Both the position numbers and the translations under genes were made by a program. Source: Gelidibacter pelagius (GTDB lineage Bacteria > Bacteroidota > Bacteroidia > Flavobacteriales > Flavobacteriaceae). Taken from it: a DNA stretch of 64,000 nucleotides. The stretch spans positions 186,001 through 250,000 of the forward strand of contig NZ_JAGEVG010000001.1 in NCBI RefSeq assembly GCF_017581925.1, written 5' to 3'. The notes beneath the pieces were generated by a model that saw only the letters and a program-made list of their open reading frames with translations, did no database searches and was not told where the DNA came from. Below are positions 16,365 to 23,823 of the stretch, in pieces (positions within the stretch are counted from its first letter, which is position 1; every line of letters begins with the position of its first letter).

Positions 16365-17660
16365 ATGGACCAAAATATACTGGACTTAGAATATAAAACA
16401 CTCCATGTGGTTATGAAGATGGAGCTTGACGGTGTGAAAATAGATGTTAAAAAGTGTGAACAAACACTTAAAGAGCTGAAGAAGCTTCGTGAAGTATTTG
16501 TCGAGCAAATTAATGAGTTTTCTAAAGATGAAATCAATCTAAAGAGTCCTCAGCAGTTGCATAAGCTGTTGTTTGAGACACTTCAGTTACAGCCTAAAAT
16601 AGATAAAGTGGGTAAGAACGGATGCTACTCCACAGACAAATCACACTTGAGAAAATTAACGGATCAGCACAAGATTATTCAATTATTGCTCGATTATCGT
16701 AAAACGATTAGTCTGATTAATTTCTGTAAACAGTTACAAAACATAAATCCTGTAACTAAAAGACTTCACGGACAATTTAACCAAATAGGTACAGCAACGG
16801 GACGCTTTAGCTGTAGTAAGCCTAATCTACAGAATATTCCCAATGTCAAGGTAAAGAATGGCGAGACCAATCGGCTAAAAATTCTGGAATCTTTATTCAG
16901 AGAGATGTTCATTCCTAAGAGAGGATGTCAGTTTGTTTGTGCGGATTATTCTCAGATTGAAATACGCGTCGTTACTGAAATGAGTCAGGACGAGTTTCTT
17001 TTAAAAGCATACACTACTAAAGATCAATATGGAAATAATTTAGATGTTCACAGATTAACTGCCGCAGAAATTTTTGGTATAAAGTACTCTGAAGTTGTTG
17101 ATGAACAGCGCTCAATAGCAAAGAGCATCAACTTTGGGCTGATCTATGGTAAGACTGCTTTTGGATTGTCTGCATCACTAACAGAAATAACAGACAAGCC
17201 ACATTCTGTAGAACAGGCGCAAGAGATTATGTCTAAGTATTTTGAGAGATTTAGCGGTGTCAAGCGATGTTTAGATGATTTAATAAACTGTGCTGATAAA
17301 CATGGTTATTCAGAAACCGTATAAGGTAGACGACGTCCAATTCCACAGTTATCATCGAGTAAATTACTTGAGCGTGAAGCAGGTAAACGGTTAGCTATGA
17401 ATTCTCCTATTCAAGGTACAGCAGCAGATATTATCAAAATGGCTATGGTTGCCTGTGATAATCAAATTACAAACAGAAATTTGAAATCCAAACTTATACT
17501 TCAAGTTCATGATGAGTTGGTGTTTGAGGTGCCTGATAATGAAATGGAGATCATGGAAAAGTTGGTCAAAGACACAATGGAAAATGTTGTAAGACTGTCT
17601 GTACCACTTGAGGTGAGTTTAGAAAAAAGGATCAAATTGGGCTATGTCCCATTAAACTGA
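16365..17660 (+). pseudogene. Family A (Pol I-like) DNA polymerase domain with one in-frame TAA
   Basis: The frame encodes a polymerase without 5' nuclease. Motif A is ADYSQIEIRVV (about residue 192), motif B RSIAKSINFGLIYG (about 250), then GYSETV, the stop TAA at 17322-17324, and directly GRRRPIPQLSS and NSPIQGTAADIIKMAM, with motif C as LQVHDELVFEV. In homologues the segment reads ETV-F/Y-GRRR, so the stop replaces one aromatic codon, a single-base change from TAT or TAC. The first part alone (320 codons) lacks motif C and could not polymerise. An internal ATG at 17397 could start a C-terminal fragment of 87 residues. Either the gene is freshly dead, or the stop is a sequencing error, or there is readthrough. 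The exonuclease domain lies in the gene before it. Confidence 0.85.
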
Positions 17661-17686
17661 ATTATTAACCAATAAATATTAGAACA

Positions 17687-18556
17687 ATGGAAGTGTTATT
17701 CAATTATCAATATGACTATATAAAGCTTAAGCTTTATAACGTCGATACGAACATTATAAACTGGTGCAGTTTAATACCACATGAAAACTTAAAGAGACAT
17801 TATACACTCAATTCTAACGGTCAGTATTTCGATAAAAATTTTGATTTATTTATAGACAAAGGAAATAATATTACAATCCGCACAAGCATTCCGTATTTGG
17901 TTTATGGTCATAATTTTAAATCGTTCGATTCGCAGAGTTTATCAAGAACTCTTAATTCGTTAACGGACTTATTAGGAATTGATCTATCTCACGCAAAGAT
18001 TCACGAGTTAGAATTTGGGGGATATCATAAAATTAAGGATTCATCGCAGAGTTACATTAAAAACCTTGTTGGTATAAAGGACTATGAAATAGAGAAATCA
18101 ACTTCAACAATGAAGATGTTTGGCGATAGCAGAGGATTTCATTTTAAGGTATATGATCCTATTGCTAATGCAAAATCTAAAAGAACGTTTTCAATCAGTC
18201 AGTATCCGAATAAATCTTTGATTAAATATGAATTAAAGATGTCAAACTCGAAAGACTTTACAGTGGAGGAATTGTGTACTCAAGAAACATTTGAAGATTT
18301 TAAACTAAAGTTAAATTCCGAGATAGGCAACCTGATTATTCAGGAAGAATTGAAACATGCGCCTCTTGAAACTTCAATAATCCATATTCTGTATGCAACA
18401 CTTAAAAATATGGAGCAGAAACTTGGATTGAGTGTTTACTCACAAATTTCTAATGTATTGGATAAAATGAGATTAACACCTTCTCAAAAGAGCAAGCGTA
18501 AGAAAACATTATTCACATTAGAAACCACATATAACTTACAAAGTAATAAAAGATAA
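17687..18556 (+). CDS. Possible replication initiation protein (phage/plasmid Rep-like)
   Basis: A 289-residue protein starting MEVLFNYQYDYIKLKLYN. A pattern of STSTMKMFG, GFHFKVYDP and SLIKYELKMSN resembles the middle strands of the phage/plasmid replication proteins of the gene II/X type (a small bead of identity marks, a KxYDK-like tract and a YELR-like tract). A catalytic tyrosine cannot be assigned by eye, so this call is tentative. The gene follows the polymerase by 26 bp and precedes the integrase on the same strand, which suits a replication or maintenance role. No signal peptide or membrane segment is present. Confidence 0.45.
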   Translation: MEVLFNYQYDYIKLKLYNVDTNIINWCSLIPHENLKRHYTLNSNGQYFDKNFDLFIDKGNNITIRTSIPYLVYGHNFKSFDSQSLSRTLNSLTDLLGIDLSHAKIHELEFGGYHKIKDSSQSYIKNLVGIKDYEIEKSTSTMKMFGDSRGFHFKVYDPIANAKSKRTFSISQYPNKSLIKYELKMSNSKDFTVEELCTQETFEDFKLKLNSEIGNLIIQEELKHAPLETSIIHILYATLKNMEQKLGLSVYSQISNVLDKMRLTPSQKSKRKKTLFTLETTYNLQSNKR

Positions 18557-18629
18557 CCAATTAATATCAAAACTAGGGACCTCACATAGATATATGGTGT
18601 AAGGTTGGTCCAATTAAAACTGTAAAATT

Positions 18630-19877
18630 ATGGCAACATTAAAATTTGTATTAAACAAATCGCAACATCAGAAGAAAGTTAAAAGCCCAGAATCAATGCT
18701 TATGCTGAGGTACACGCACAAGAAAAAGGTAACGTACTTTACTTCTCACAAGAACATGCGAGATGAGCATTGGGATGCTAAAAACCAAAAAGTAAAAAGA
18801 AGTTATTCAGGTTCGGATCGCTTCAACATTTATTTATCTACTATCAAACAGAAAGTAGAAGATATAGTAAATGGTCTTTTGATAAGTGGAGAGGATCCCG
18901 CTACCACTTATGTTAAGCGTTTATATAACGAAACGAAGGTTGAACAACTTAAGAAAACGCAATATACATTTTTCGAATACGCAGAGCATTATCTACAACA
19001 AAGCAAAAAGAGCAAGAGCGAAGGTACCTTAAAGACTTATCGAACAGTATTGAACCAATTAATAAAGTATAAACAGTATTCAGGAATCCAACTTGATTGG
19101 CACAATATTGATATGGATTTTTACTATGACTTTCAAGAGTTCTATACTGGCGTTCAGGGTTTTTTAAATAATGGTTTTGGTCGAGTAATAAAAAATTTGA
19201 AGGTTATACTGAATGATGCTACTGACAGGGGTTATAACACGCATTTAATGTACAGAAATAAAAATTTCAAGACTGTTAGGGAAGAAGTTAATAACATTTA
19301 TTTAACTGAGGATGAGTTGAAAAGAATGATTGACCTCGACTTAAGTTATAACAAATCAATGGAGCGTGTTAGGGATCTGTTCATTGTTGGGTGTTATACA
19401 GGGTTGAGATTTAGTGACTTTAGCAGACTCAAGAAAGAGAATATTATTGGGGAGACATTTAAAGTTAAAACGATTAAAACTAATGAATGGGTTACAATAC
19501 CACTGATGGACATTGTAAAAAACATCATGGAGAAGTATAAGGACAACCCAAACAGTTTACCTAAATCTTGTGTTAATCAAACAATGAATAAACACCTCAA
19601 GGAAATTGGTAGACGCGCAAAAATCAACGATACATTCCTAAAAGTGCGTACCAAAGGTCGGAATCGCCAAGAGATCTCTTATAGGAAATATGATTTAATT
19701 ACTACTCATACGGCTAGACGCTCTTTCGCCACCAACATGTTTAAGCGTGGTGTCCCTTCTCATGTAATTATGAAGATTACAGGGCACCGAACTGAAAGGG
19801 CATTTTTAACCTATATAAAGGTGTCGCAGGATGAAAATGCGGAAATAATGCTAAGGTTTCTATCGCAGTCGGCATAG
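18630..19877 (+). CDS. Tyrosine-family site-specific integrase of the island
   Basis: A 415-residue integrase of the Bacteroidota type with an arm-binding N-terminal domain (ESMLMLRYTHKKKVTYF), a SAM-like core-binding domain (about 110-215) and a C-terminal catalytic domain. All catalytic residues are present: R260 in GCYTGLRFSDF, H360 and R363 in THTARRSFATNMF, H386 in MKITGHRTERAF and the nucleophile Y395 in LTYIKVSQ. It can be assigned to the 14-bp core at the tRNA. It is about 6 kb from the left end, so it is not next to attL as is usual. It lies downstream of the replication genes, same strand. Confidence 0.93.
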   Translation: MATLKFVLNKSQHQKKVKSPESMLMLRYTHKKKVTYFTSHKNMRDEHWDAKNQKVKRSYSGSDRFNIYLSTIKQKVEDIVNGLLISGEDPATTYVKRLYNETKVEQLKKTQYTFFEYAEHYLQQSKKSKSEGTLKTYRTVLNQLIKYKQYSGIQLDWHNIDMDFYYDFQEFYTGVQGFLNNGFGRVIKNLKVILNDATDRGYNTHLMYRNKNFKTVREEVNNIYLTEDELKRMIDLDLSYNKSMERVRDLFIVGCYTGLRFSDFSRLKKENIIGETFKVKTIKTNEWVTIPLMDIVKNIMEKYKDNPNSLPKSCVNQTMNKHLKEIGRRAKINDTFLKVRTKGRNRQEISYRKYDLITTHTARRSFATNMFKRGVPSHVIMKITGHRTERAFLTYIKVSQDENAEIMLRFLSQSA

Positions 19878-20349
19878 GTTGGTATCGCGTAGTGCATAAA
19901 TATAAAAGCAGACGGAGCAAAATTCCATAGTAAATCCTCAAAGACTTTACACAATGAGCGTAAAAAGAGCAGATTTTGAAATCATGGAACAAGAGACTTT
20001 GTTGCATACTTGGATGATTGTGACATATCCTATTCAAAACTTAAGCACGTCCCTTTACTCTGTTTAAGCATCACTGATATTAAAACAAATTTCATGTCAT
20101 AAAACACTATAGGCAGGGATTATTGAATATCCCACAATAACTGATTACCCTCAAAATACGATCATGGAATACAGTATTTAATTGAAAAAAGTGTATTGAG
20201 TGATTGATTGAAATTTTTAGTCATAAGTTCTATGTATATGACCGAAAGATGAGAATTAACCTAAATAGTTTATTAACTTTACGATTGAAATATTAAAGAT
20301 ATAGCGTTAGCTATTTATTCTGACTCGAGAAAACTGGTAATTTTTGAAC
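19878..20349. other. Non-coding stretch after the integrase
   Basis: About 470 bp of AT-rich DNA with no frame that I can support on either strand. It holds only a short inverted repeat, ATAGC GTTA GCTAT, at about 20301. Confidence 0.4.
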
Positions 20350-20410
20350 GTGTACAAGATAAATGGACTCAACGCTCACGCTTTGGCGTGGGCTTGGTTT
20401 ATTTGTACAC
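20350..20410. other. Long imperfect hairpin upstream of a secreted-protein gene
   Basis: The ends GTGTACAA (20350-20357) and TTGTACAC (20403-20410) pair perfectly. An inner stem GCTCACGC / GCGTGGGC (20374-20381, 20386-20393) pairs with one wobble around a TTTG loop. The overall 61-nt folded shape recalls recombination or RNA hairpins, but no known family was recognised. It lies about 100 bp before the next gene. Confidence 0.5.
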
Positions 20411-20507
20411 GGGTATACCAGTACCTCTCGAACGGTAAGCTAAAGTTCCACGCTTTTTCGTTTGTAAAACTCTCTATTCGGAACTATAGAGTCTAAATTC
20501 CTTAATC

Positions 20508-21686
20508 ATGAAGAAAGTAATTATTGTCGCTTTCCTTTTATTCGGTCTAAATTCATTTTCTCAGCAGAAAAAATTAATTGATTACTTTTTTTCAAGCGAG
20601 TATTCTGAAAAAGAATTTAAATGGAATATCGGGGTTTCGGAGCTTCAGATGCTTAAAAAGGATAGAGAACTCATTGCCTCTGCTATCAAGAGATACTTAC
20701 CTAATGGATCGGAAATAACCCTAGTGGAATACTATCAACCTTATAATAACAAAATTGTACACACAGTACAAAAAACAAGTTTGACAAATCAATTCAAACG
20801 AATTGATGAAACTGTTATGCAGTACCCAGATTCTGACTGGGAAATTTTATCTGATAAGTACAAGAGTACTTTTACTTCAACTAAAACAGATTACAACGAG
20901 TATATTGACTGTATTGCCGTAAGCAAACATTCTAATGATTTCGGCTTAAACACTGTAACAAAATATTATGCTTATGGCATTGGGCTGGTAAAAGAGGTTG
21001 CTTTTGATTCTAAAGACAAGTTGGTCTATAGTAAGCAATTAGTTGATAAAAGAACACCTCCATCTGATGAGAGCGTAACAATTGAAAGAAAATTAGATTC
21101 GTTAAGAAAAAATACATATTCTTTTAGTGAGCAGCATCCTGAATTATTTGATGAGTTCGTCAAGAAATATACTGATGAGGTGATTTTAAGATTAAAACGT
21201 TTGCCGCAAATGCAATTGAATACACGTGGAAGTTATTGGAAGTATGCTTTCAAGCCGACTGAGAAAATAGATGAGCAACCAACAATAAAGTATGAGAGGT
21301 TTTATAACAGAGTTTATTCTGATGTTTCTCCATCAATTAAATACCTCAAAGACCGTGAAATTAACAAACTACTTAGAGTTGCCATCAAGGATGATGAATT
21401 TCCTTTGGTATGTCTTAGTTTTCTTGGAGAGAATGACTGTTTTAAAATGTCAACAATTATAGATATTGAGAACTTCAGGATTGCGCTAAAAAAGGGTGTA
21501 ACTATTATAAAAAAGTCCTCTAAAGATAAATTTAGATTTTTTGAAAAGAGTTTAGATGAGAATGTAAAGTATAAGATCGAGGATTTGATGAAAGCGCATC
21601 AAAAAGGAAAGTATCTCGTCAGTTATTATATTGGTGATGTAAATAATAAAGATGCGTCAGAGATTGCAGTTGAGATTATGAAATAA
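20508..21686 (+). CDS. Secreted protein of unknown function carried by the island
   Basis: A 392-residue protein with a clear signal peptide (MKKVIIVAFLLFGLNSFSQ, cleavage before QKK). The mature part is basic and mixed alpha/beta, without membrane helices, ending ASEIAVEIMK. No domain is recognised. It stands alone between two regions of extended hairpins and is followed by a terminator-like hairpin, so it looks like an independent cargo unit between the integrase and the iteron region. Confidence 0.75.
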   Translation: MKKVIIVAFLLFGLNSFSQQKKLIDYFFSSEYSEKEFKWNIGVSELQMLKKDRELIASAIKRYLPNGSEITLVEYYQPYNNKIVHTVQKTSLTNQFKRIDETVMQYPDSDWEILSDKYKSTFTSTKTDYNEYIDCIAVSKHSNDFGLNTVTKYYAYGIGLVKEVAFDSKDKLVYSKQLVDKRTPPSDESVTIERKLDSLRKNTYSFSEQHPELFDEFVKKYTDEVILRLKRLPQMQLNTRGSYWKYAFKPTEKIDEQPTIKYERFYNRVYSDVSPSIKYLKDREINKLLRVAIKDDEFPLVCLSFLGENDCFKMSTIIDIENFRIALKKGVTIIKKSSKDKFRFFEKSLDENVKYKIEDLMKAHQKGKYLVSYYIGDVNNKDASEIAVEIMK

Positions 21687-21688
21687 AG

Positions 21689-21737
21689 AGTTTCTTTCAG
21701 TGTCTTTTTATTAGAGAGGAAGGCACTCAAAGAAACT
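21689..21737 (+). terminator. Hairpin after the secreted-protein gene
   Basis: AGTTTCTTT (21689-21697) pairs perfectly with AAAGAAACT (21729-21737), and the stem continues inward through AGTG / CACT and CTT / AAG with one mismatch and one wobble. It starts 2 bp after the stop codon. There is no T-run after it, so it may be a transcript-stabilising hairpin or a weak terminator. Confidence 0.5.
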
Positions 21738-21887
21738 TCGGAAGATCAATGATTTAATCTAAGTTCTCCGTACGAAAGAAATACGACATAACCTCTTGAA
21801 AAGCTAACTTGCAAGTTATTGCTGCTTCTTTTTGTAAAGGCCGGTCTATTAGAAAAGATACGCAACAGTTATCTTATATGAATATAA

Positions 21888-22370
21888 ATGGTGAAGGTTA
21901 CCAAAACTTTTATCATGGATATTTTTGACGAAACACCGCAACAAAGAGAAATTGCAGACCATAATGTATACTTACAGCTAAAGGATCTTAACTATACTAA
22001 TGAGGAGATTGCTAACCACATGAGTTACTCAAAGGAGAATTTGGGTTATCTTATCAGTAGGTTCACATTCATTAATAGTTTAGAATATAAACTTCAAGAA
22101 AAAGAGGGTACCTATCAATTCAATGGAAACTTCTACATCACTCAATCAGTTCGTAATTTACTGGATGCAGAAGAGATATTGGAAATCTATACCTTTACAC
22201 AAGACTTGGTCAAACAACATAAAGGGGTAGATTATTTACAGTCGTTTTATCATATTGAGCAAGACTGTGAGCTTTTTTTTATTGATCAGCTGAGTAAATC
22301 GATGAAGGATACTAATCAGTATTCTGAGGATGACAATTACTGTACATTGATGTTAGCAAGTGATTATTAA
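21888..22370 (+). CDS. Unknown acidic protein with an HTH-like segment
   Basis: A 160-residue acidic protein. A segment at about 32-60 (LNYTNEEIANHMSYSKENLGYLIS) has the periodicity of a helix-turn-helix of the sigma-region-4 kind. The rest is helical and acidic (EEILEIYTFTQDLVKQH; the end is DDNYCTLMLASDY). The start is uncertain: ATG at 21888 or the Met at 21915 (MDIFDETPQQ). The gene precedes the hairpin and iteron block, so a copy-control or regulatory role is an inference. Confidence 0.55.
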   Translation: MVKVTKTFIMDIFDETPQQREIADHNVYLQLKDLNYTNEEIANHMSYSKENLGYLISRFTFINSLEYKLQEKEGTYQFNGNFYITQSVRNLLDAEEILEIYTFTQDLVKQHKGVDYLQSFYHIEQDCELFFIDQLSKSMKDTNQYSEDDNYCTLMLASDY

Positions 22371-22389
22371 TTTTTTCAAAAAATGAAAT

Positions 22390-22438
22390 GCGGATAACTG
22401 GCTGTTGTTAGCCGAAGGCGTTACAACAAGTTATTCGC
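22390..22438. other. Extended hairpin upstream of the iterons
   Basis: The outer stem GCGGATAACT / AGTTATTCGC (22390-22399, 22429-22438) pairs over 10 bp with one G-T. An inner TGTTGT / ACAACA and an apical GCC-GAA-GGC complete it. The shape resembles integron attC hairpins, but the conserved end boxes are not canonical, so I leave it as a hairpin near the putative origin. Confidence 0.5.
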
Positions 22439-22484
22439 CAATTCTTCTTTTTAATTAACTACTTAACTAAGTATTTAATTATAA

Positions 22485-22617
22485 GTGCAAAATTGGTGTT
22501 ATTGAAATGCACAATTGGTCTTTAATAAAGTGCGAAATTGGTGTAAATGGAGTGTAGGATTGGTGTTTTTTCAGTCCTATAAATCTGTTCAATAATATTG
22601 GGGTGCAAAATTGGTGG
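22485..22617 (+). repeat. Iteron-like repeats, consensus TGCaaAATTGGTG
   Basis: Five direct copies start with their TG at 22486, 22508, 22531, 22553 and 22604: TGCAAAATTGGTG, TGCACAATTGGTC, TGCGAAATTGGTG, TGTAGGATTGGTG and TGCAAAATTGGTG. The first four are spaced 22, 23 and 22 bp apart, two helical turns, as in iteron origins. They lie directly before a winged-helix-type protein gene. This is a good candidate for a replication origin or an autoregulatory operator of the element. Confidence 0.7.
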
Positions 22618-22651
22618 TTTTGTAAAATTTAAGGAAGGTTACATAGGAACT

Positions 22652-22691
22652 AAAAAGGAAGCGTCATTTTGGGTCGACAGCTTCCTTTTTT
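22652..22691 (+). terminator. Terminator-shaped hairpin between iterons and the downstream gene
   Basis: AAAAAGGAAGC (22652-22662) pairs with GCTTCCTTTTTT (22680-22691), an 11-bp stem ending in a T-run, the form of a rho-independent terminator. It ends 16 bp before the ATG at 22708, so it lies in the leader and could act as an attenuator of the putative Rep gene. Confidence 0.6.
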
Positions 22692-22707
22692 AACAAACCA
22701 TAAAAAT

Positions 22708-23373
22708 ATGTACAACCATCTCCTTTCTAAAGAGAACAAGCAACTTGTTCTAAAAATTCCGGCAACAATTCTTTCGGATTGTCAGTTATCGTTTAATGAG
22801 AAATTAATTCTTGGTTTGGATTATACTTTTCAATCCAAGAAGGGGTATACCCAACTATCAAATTCCAAAATTGGTCAGCTTCTCAATCTTCATATAAATA
22901 TAGTGGCATACAGCCGCAAAAATCTTGTTCAGATGGGATTTTTGTTAAAGGAGGGAAGGAAGTATACATTAACGGATAAGCACAAACAACTTGAAGTTGA
23001 TGATAAAAGAGAAATTTATTTGCCTTATGAAATTTATAGGCATGAGGACTTATTGACGGGATCGAAATTGTTATGGGGTGAATATAATTCTTTAAGTAAA
23101 GGACGAAGAGAGTATTTTGCAAAAAGGAGCTATACCTCCAGGCGTATGAATGCCAGTGTGGAGAGTATCACAAATTGGACAAATCAGCTTAATGATTATC
23201 GATTATTTAAAAAATACGAACATAGGAAAGGGTATTGTACAAGTCAGAAGGTTGTCATCACTTGCGAGTTTAAGGATGGACAGAAAATTTTAGATATCAC
23301 CCACATTCAAAACCCTCGTGGAGAATGGGTTTTAAAACGAGCTAAAATGCTTGGATTAGACGAATGGGAATAA
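22708..23373 (+). CDS. Winged-helix-type protein downstream of iterons, candidate replication initiator
   Basis: A 221-residue basic protein. The ATG at 22708 (MYNHLLSKENKQLVLKIP) was preferred over a TTG at 22669 that lies inside the upstream hairpin. A winged helix is suggested by SFNEKLILGLDYTFQSKKGYTQ, LSNSKIGQLLNLHINIVAY and LVQMGFLLKEGRKYTL, the helix-turn-helix pattern of plasmid replication and primosomal DnaD-like N-domains. A second basic region (GRREYFAKRSYTSRRM) follows. With the 22-bp iterons directly upstream it is a candidate initiator or a regulator binding them. It is the last gene on this strand before the convergent type I restriction operon. Confidence 0.6.
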   Translation: MYNHLLSKENKQLVLKIPATILSDCQLSFNEKLILGLDYTFQSKKGYTQLSNSKIGQLLNLHINIVAYSRKNLVQMGFLLKEGRKYTLTDKHKQLEVDDKREIYLPYEIYRHEDLLTGSKLLWGEYNSLSKGRREYFAKRSYTSRRMNASVESITNWTNQLNDYRLFKKYEHRKGYCTSQKVVITCEFKDGQKILDITHIQNPRGEWVLKRAKMLGLDEWE

Positions 23374-23560
23374 AAGGTCAATACTTTGTGGACCACTTAA
23401 CACCATTGTTAACCCGCACCAATAATGAATTTATTATTGCTGACTTGGGAAGAGCTCAAGTATATGCTAAAACTTGGTAATAGAAATGATTCTTGAGGGT
23501 CGATTTTCTATTATCTTAAAATTCTATAGGAAGATTGGTTGTAAAAACAAAATGAGTTCT

Positions 23561-23764
23561 TTATTGCGTAACTTCTCCTGCGGCAAGGGCATATGTGGTT
23601 GCGATATCTGAAAGTCTATCACGAATATCTTGAGCATTCTGTGGAGTCAACTCAATATTTGGGGGTAGATGCAGTTCTAGCCTTGCTAAAAGTCTAGGTT
23701 TAGTAATTTCGAGATTGTTTTGATTGACTTCTGGAGCGGCGGAAATTTCGATAATCGTTGGCAT
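23561..23764 (-). CDS. Small unknown protein at the end of the hsd operon
   Basis: A 67-residue acidic protein, MPTIIEISAAPEVNQNN to LAAGEVTQ. It begins 59 bp after hsdR in the same direction and has a coding-like composition. A LLARLELHLPPN strand is followed by a helical NAQDIRDRLSDIATTY. I do not recognise it. Its position makes a link to the restriction system possible, for example as an accessory or control factor, but no evidence beyond adjacency exists. The 187 bp between it and the convergent gene at 23373 hold nothing else visible. Confidence 0.5.
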   Translation of the reverse strand: MPTIIEISAAPEVNQNNLEITKPRLLARLELHLPPNIELTPQNAQDIRDRLSDIATTYALAAGEVTQ

Positions 23765-23823
23765 AAATTAAATATTTTAAGTTGTTATAAAGGGAGCTTT
23801 ACCATTTATTGGTTCTCCTGTTT

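Noticed and set aside
14307-17660. Reassignment of TAA as a sense codon in the island
   Set aside because: Other island genes clearly end at TAA at family-normal length (HTH protein, secreted protein, integrase region), so genetic-code change is unlikely.
22390-22438. Integron attC site
   Set aside because: The folded shape is similar, but the conserved end boxes (RYYYAAC / GTTRRRY) are not present and no integron integrase is in the window.
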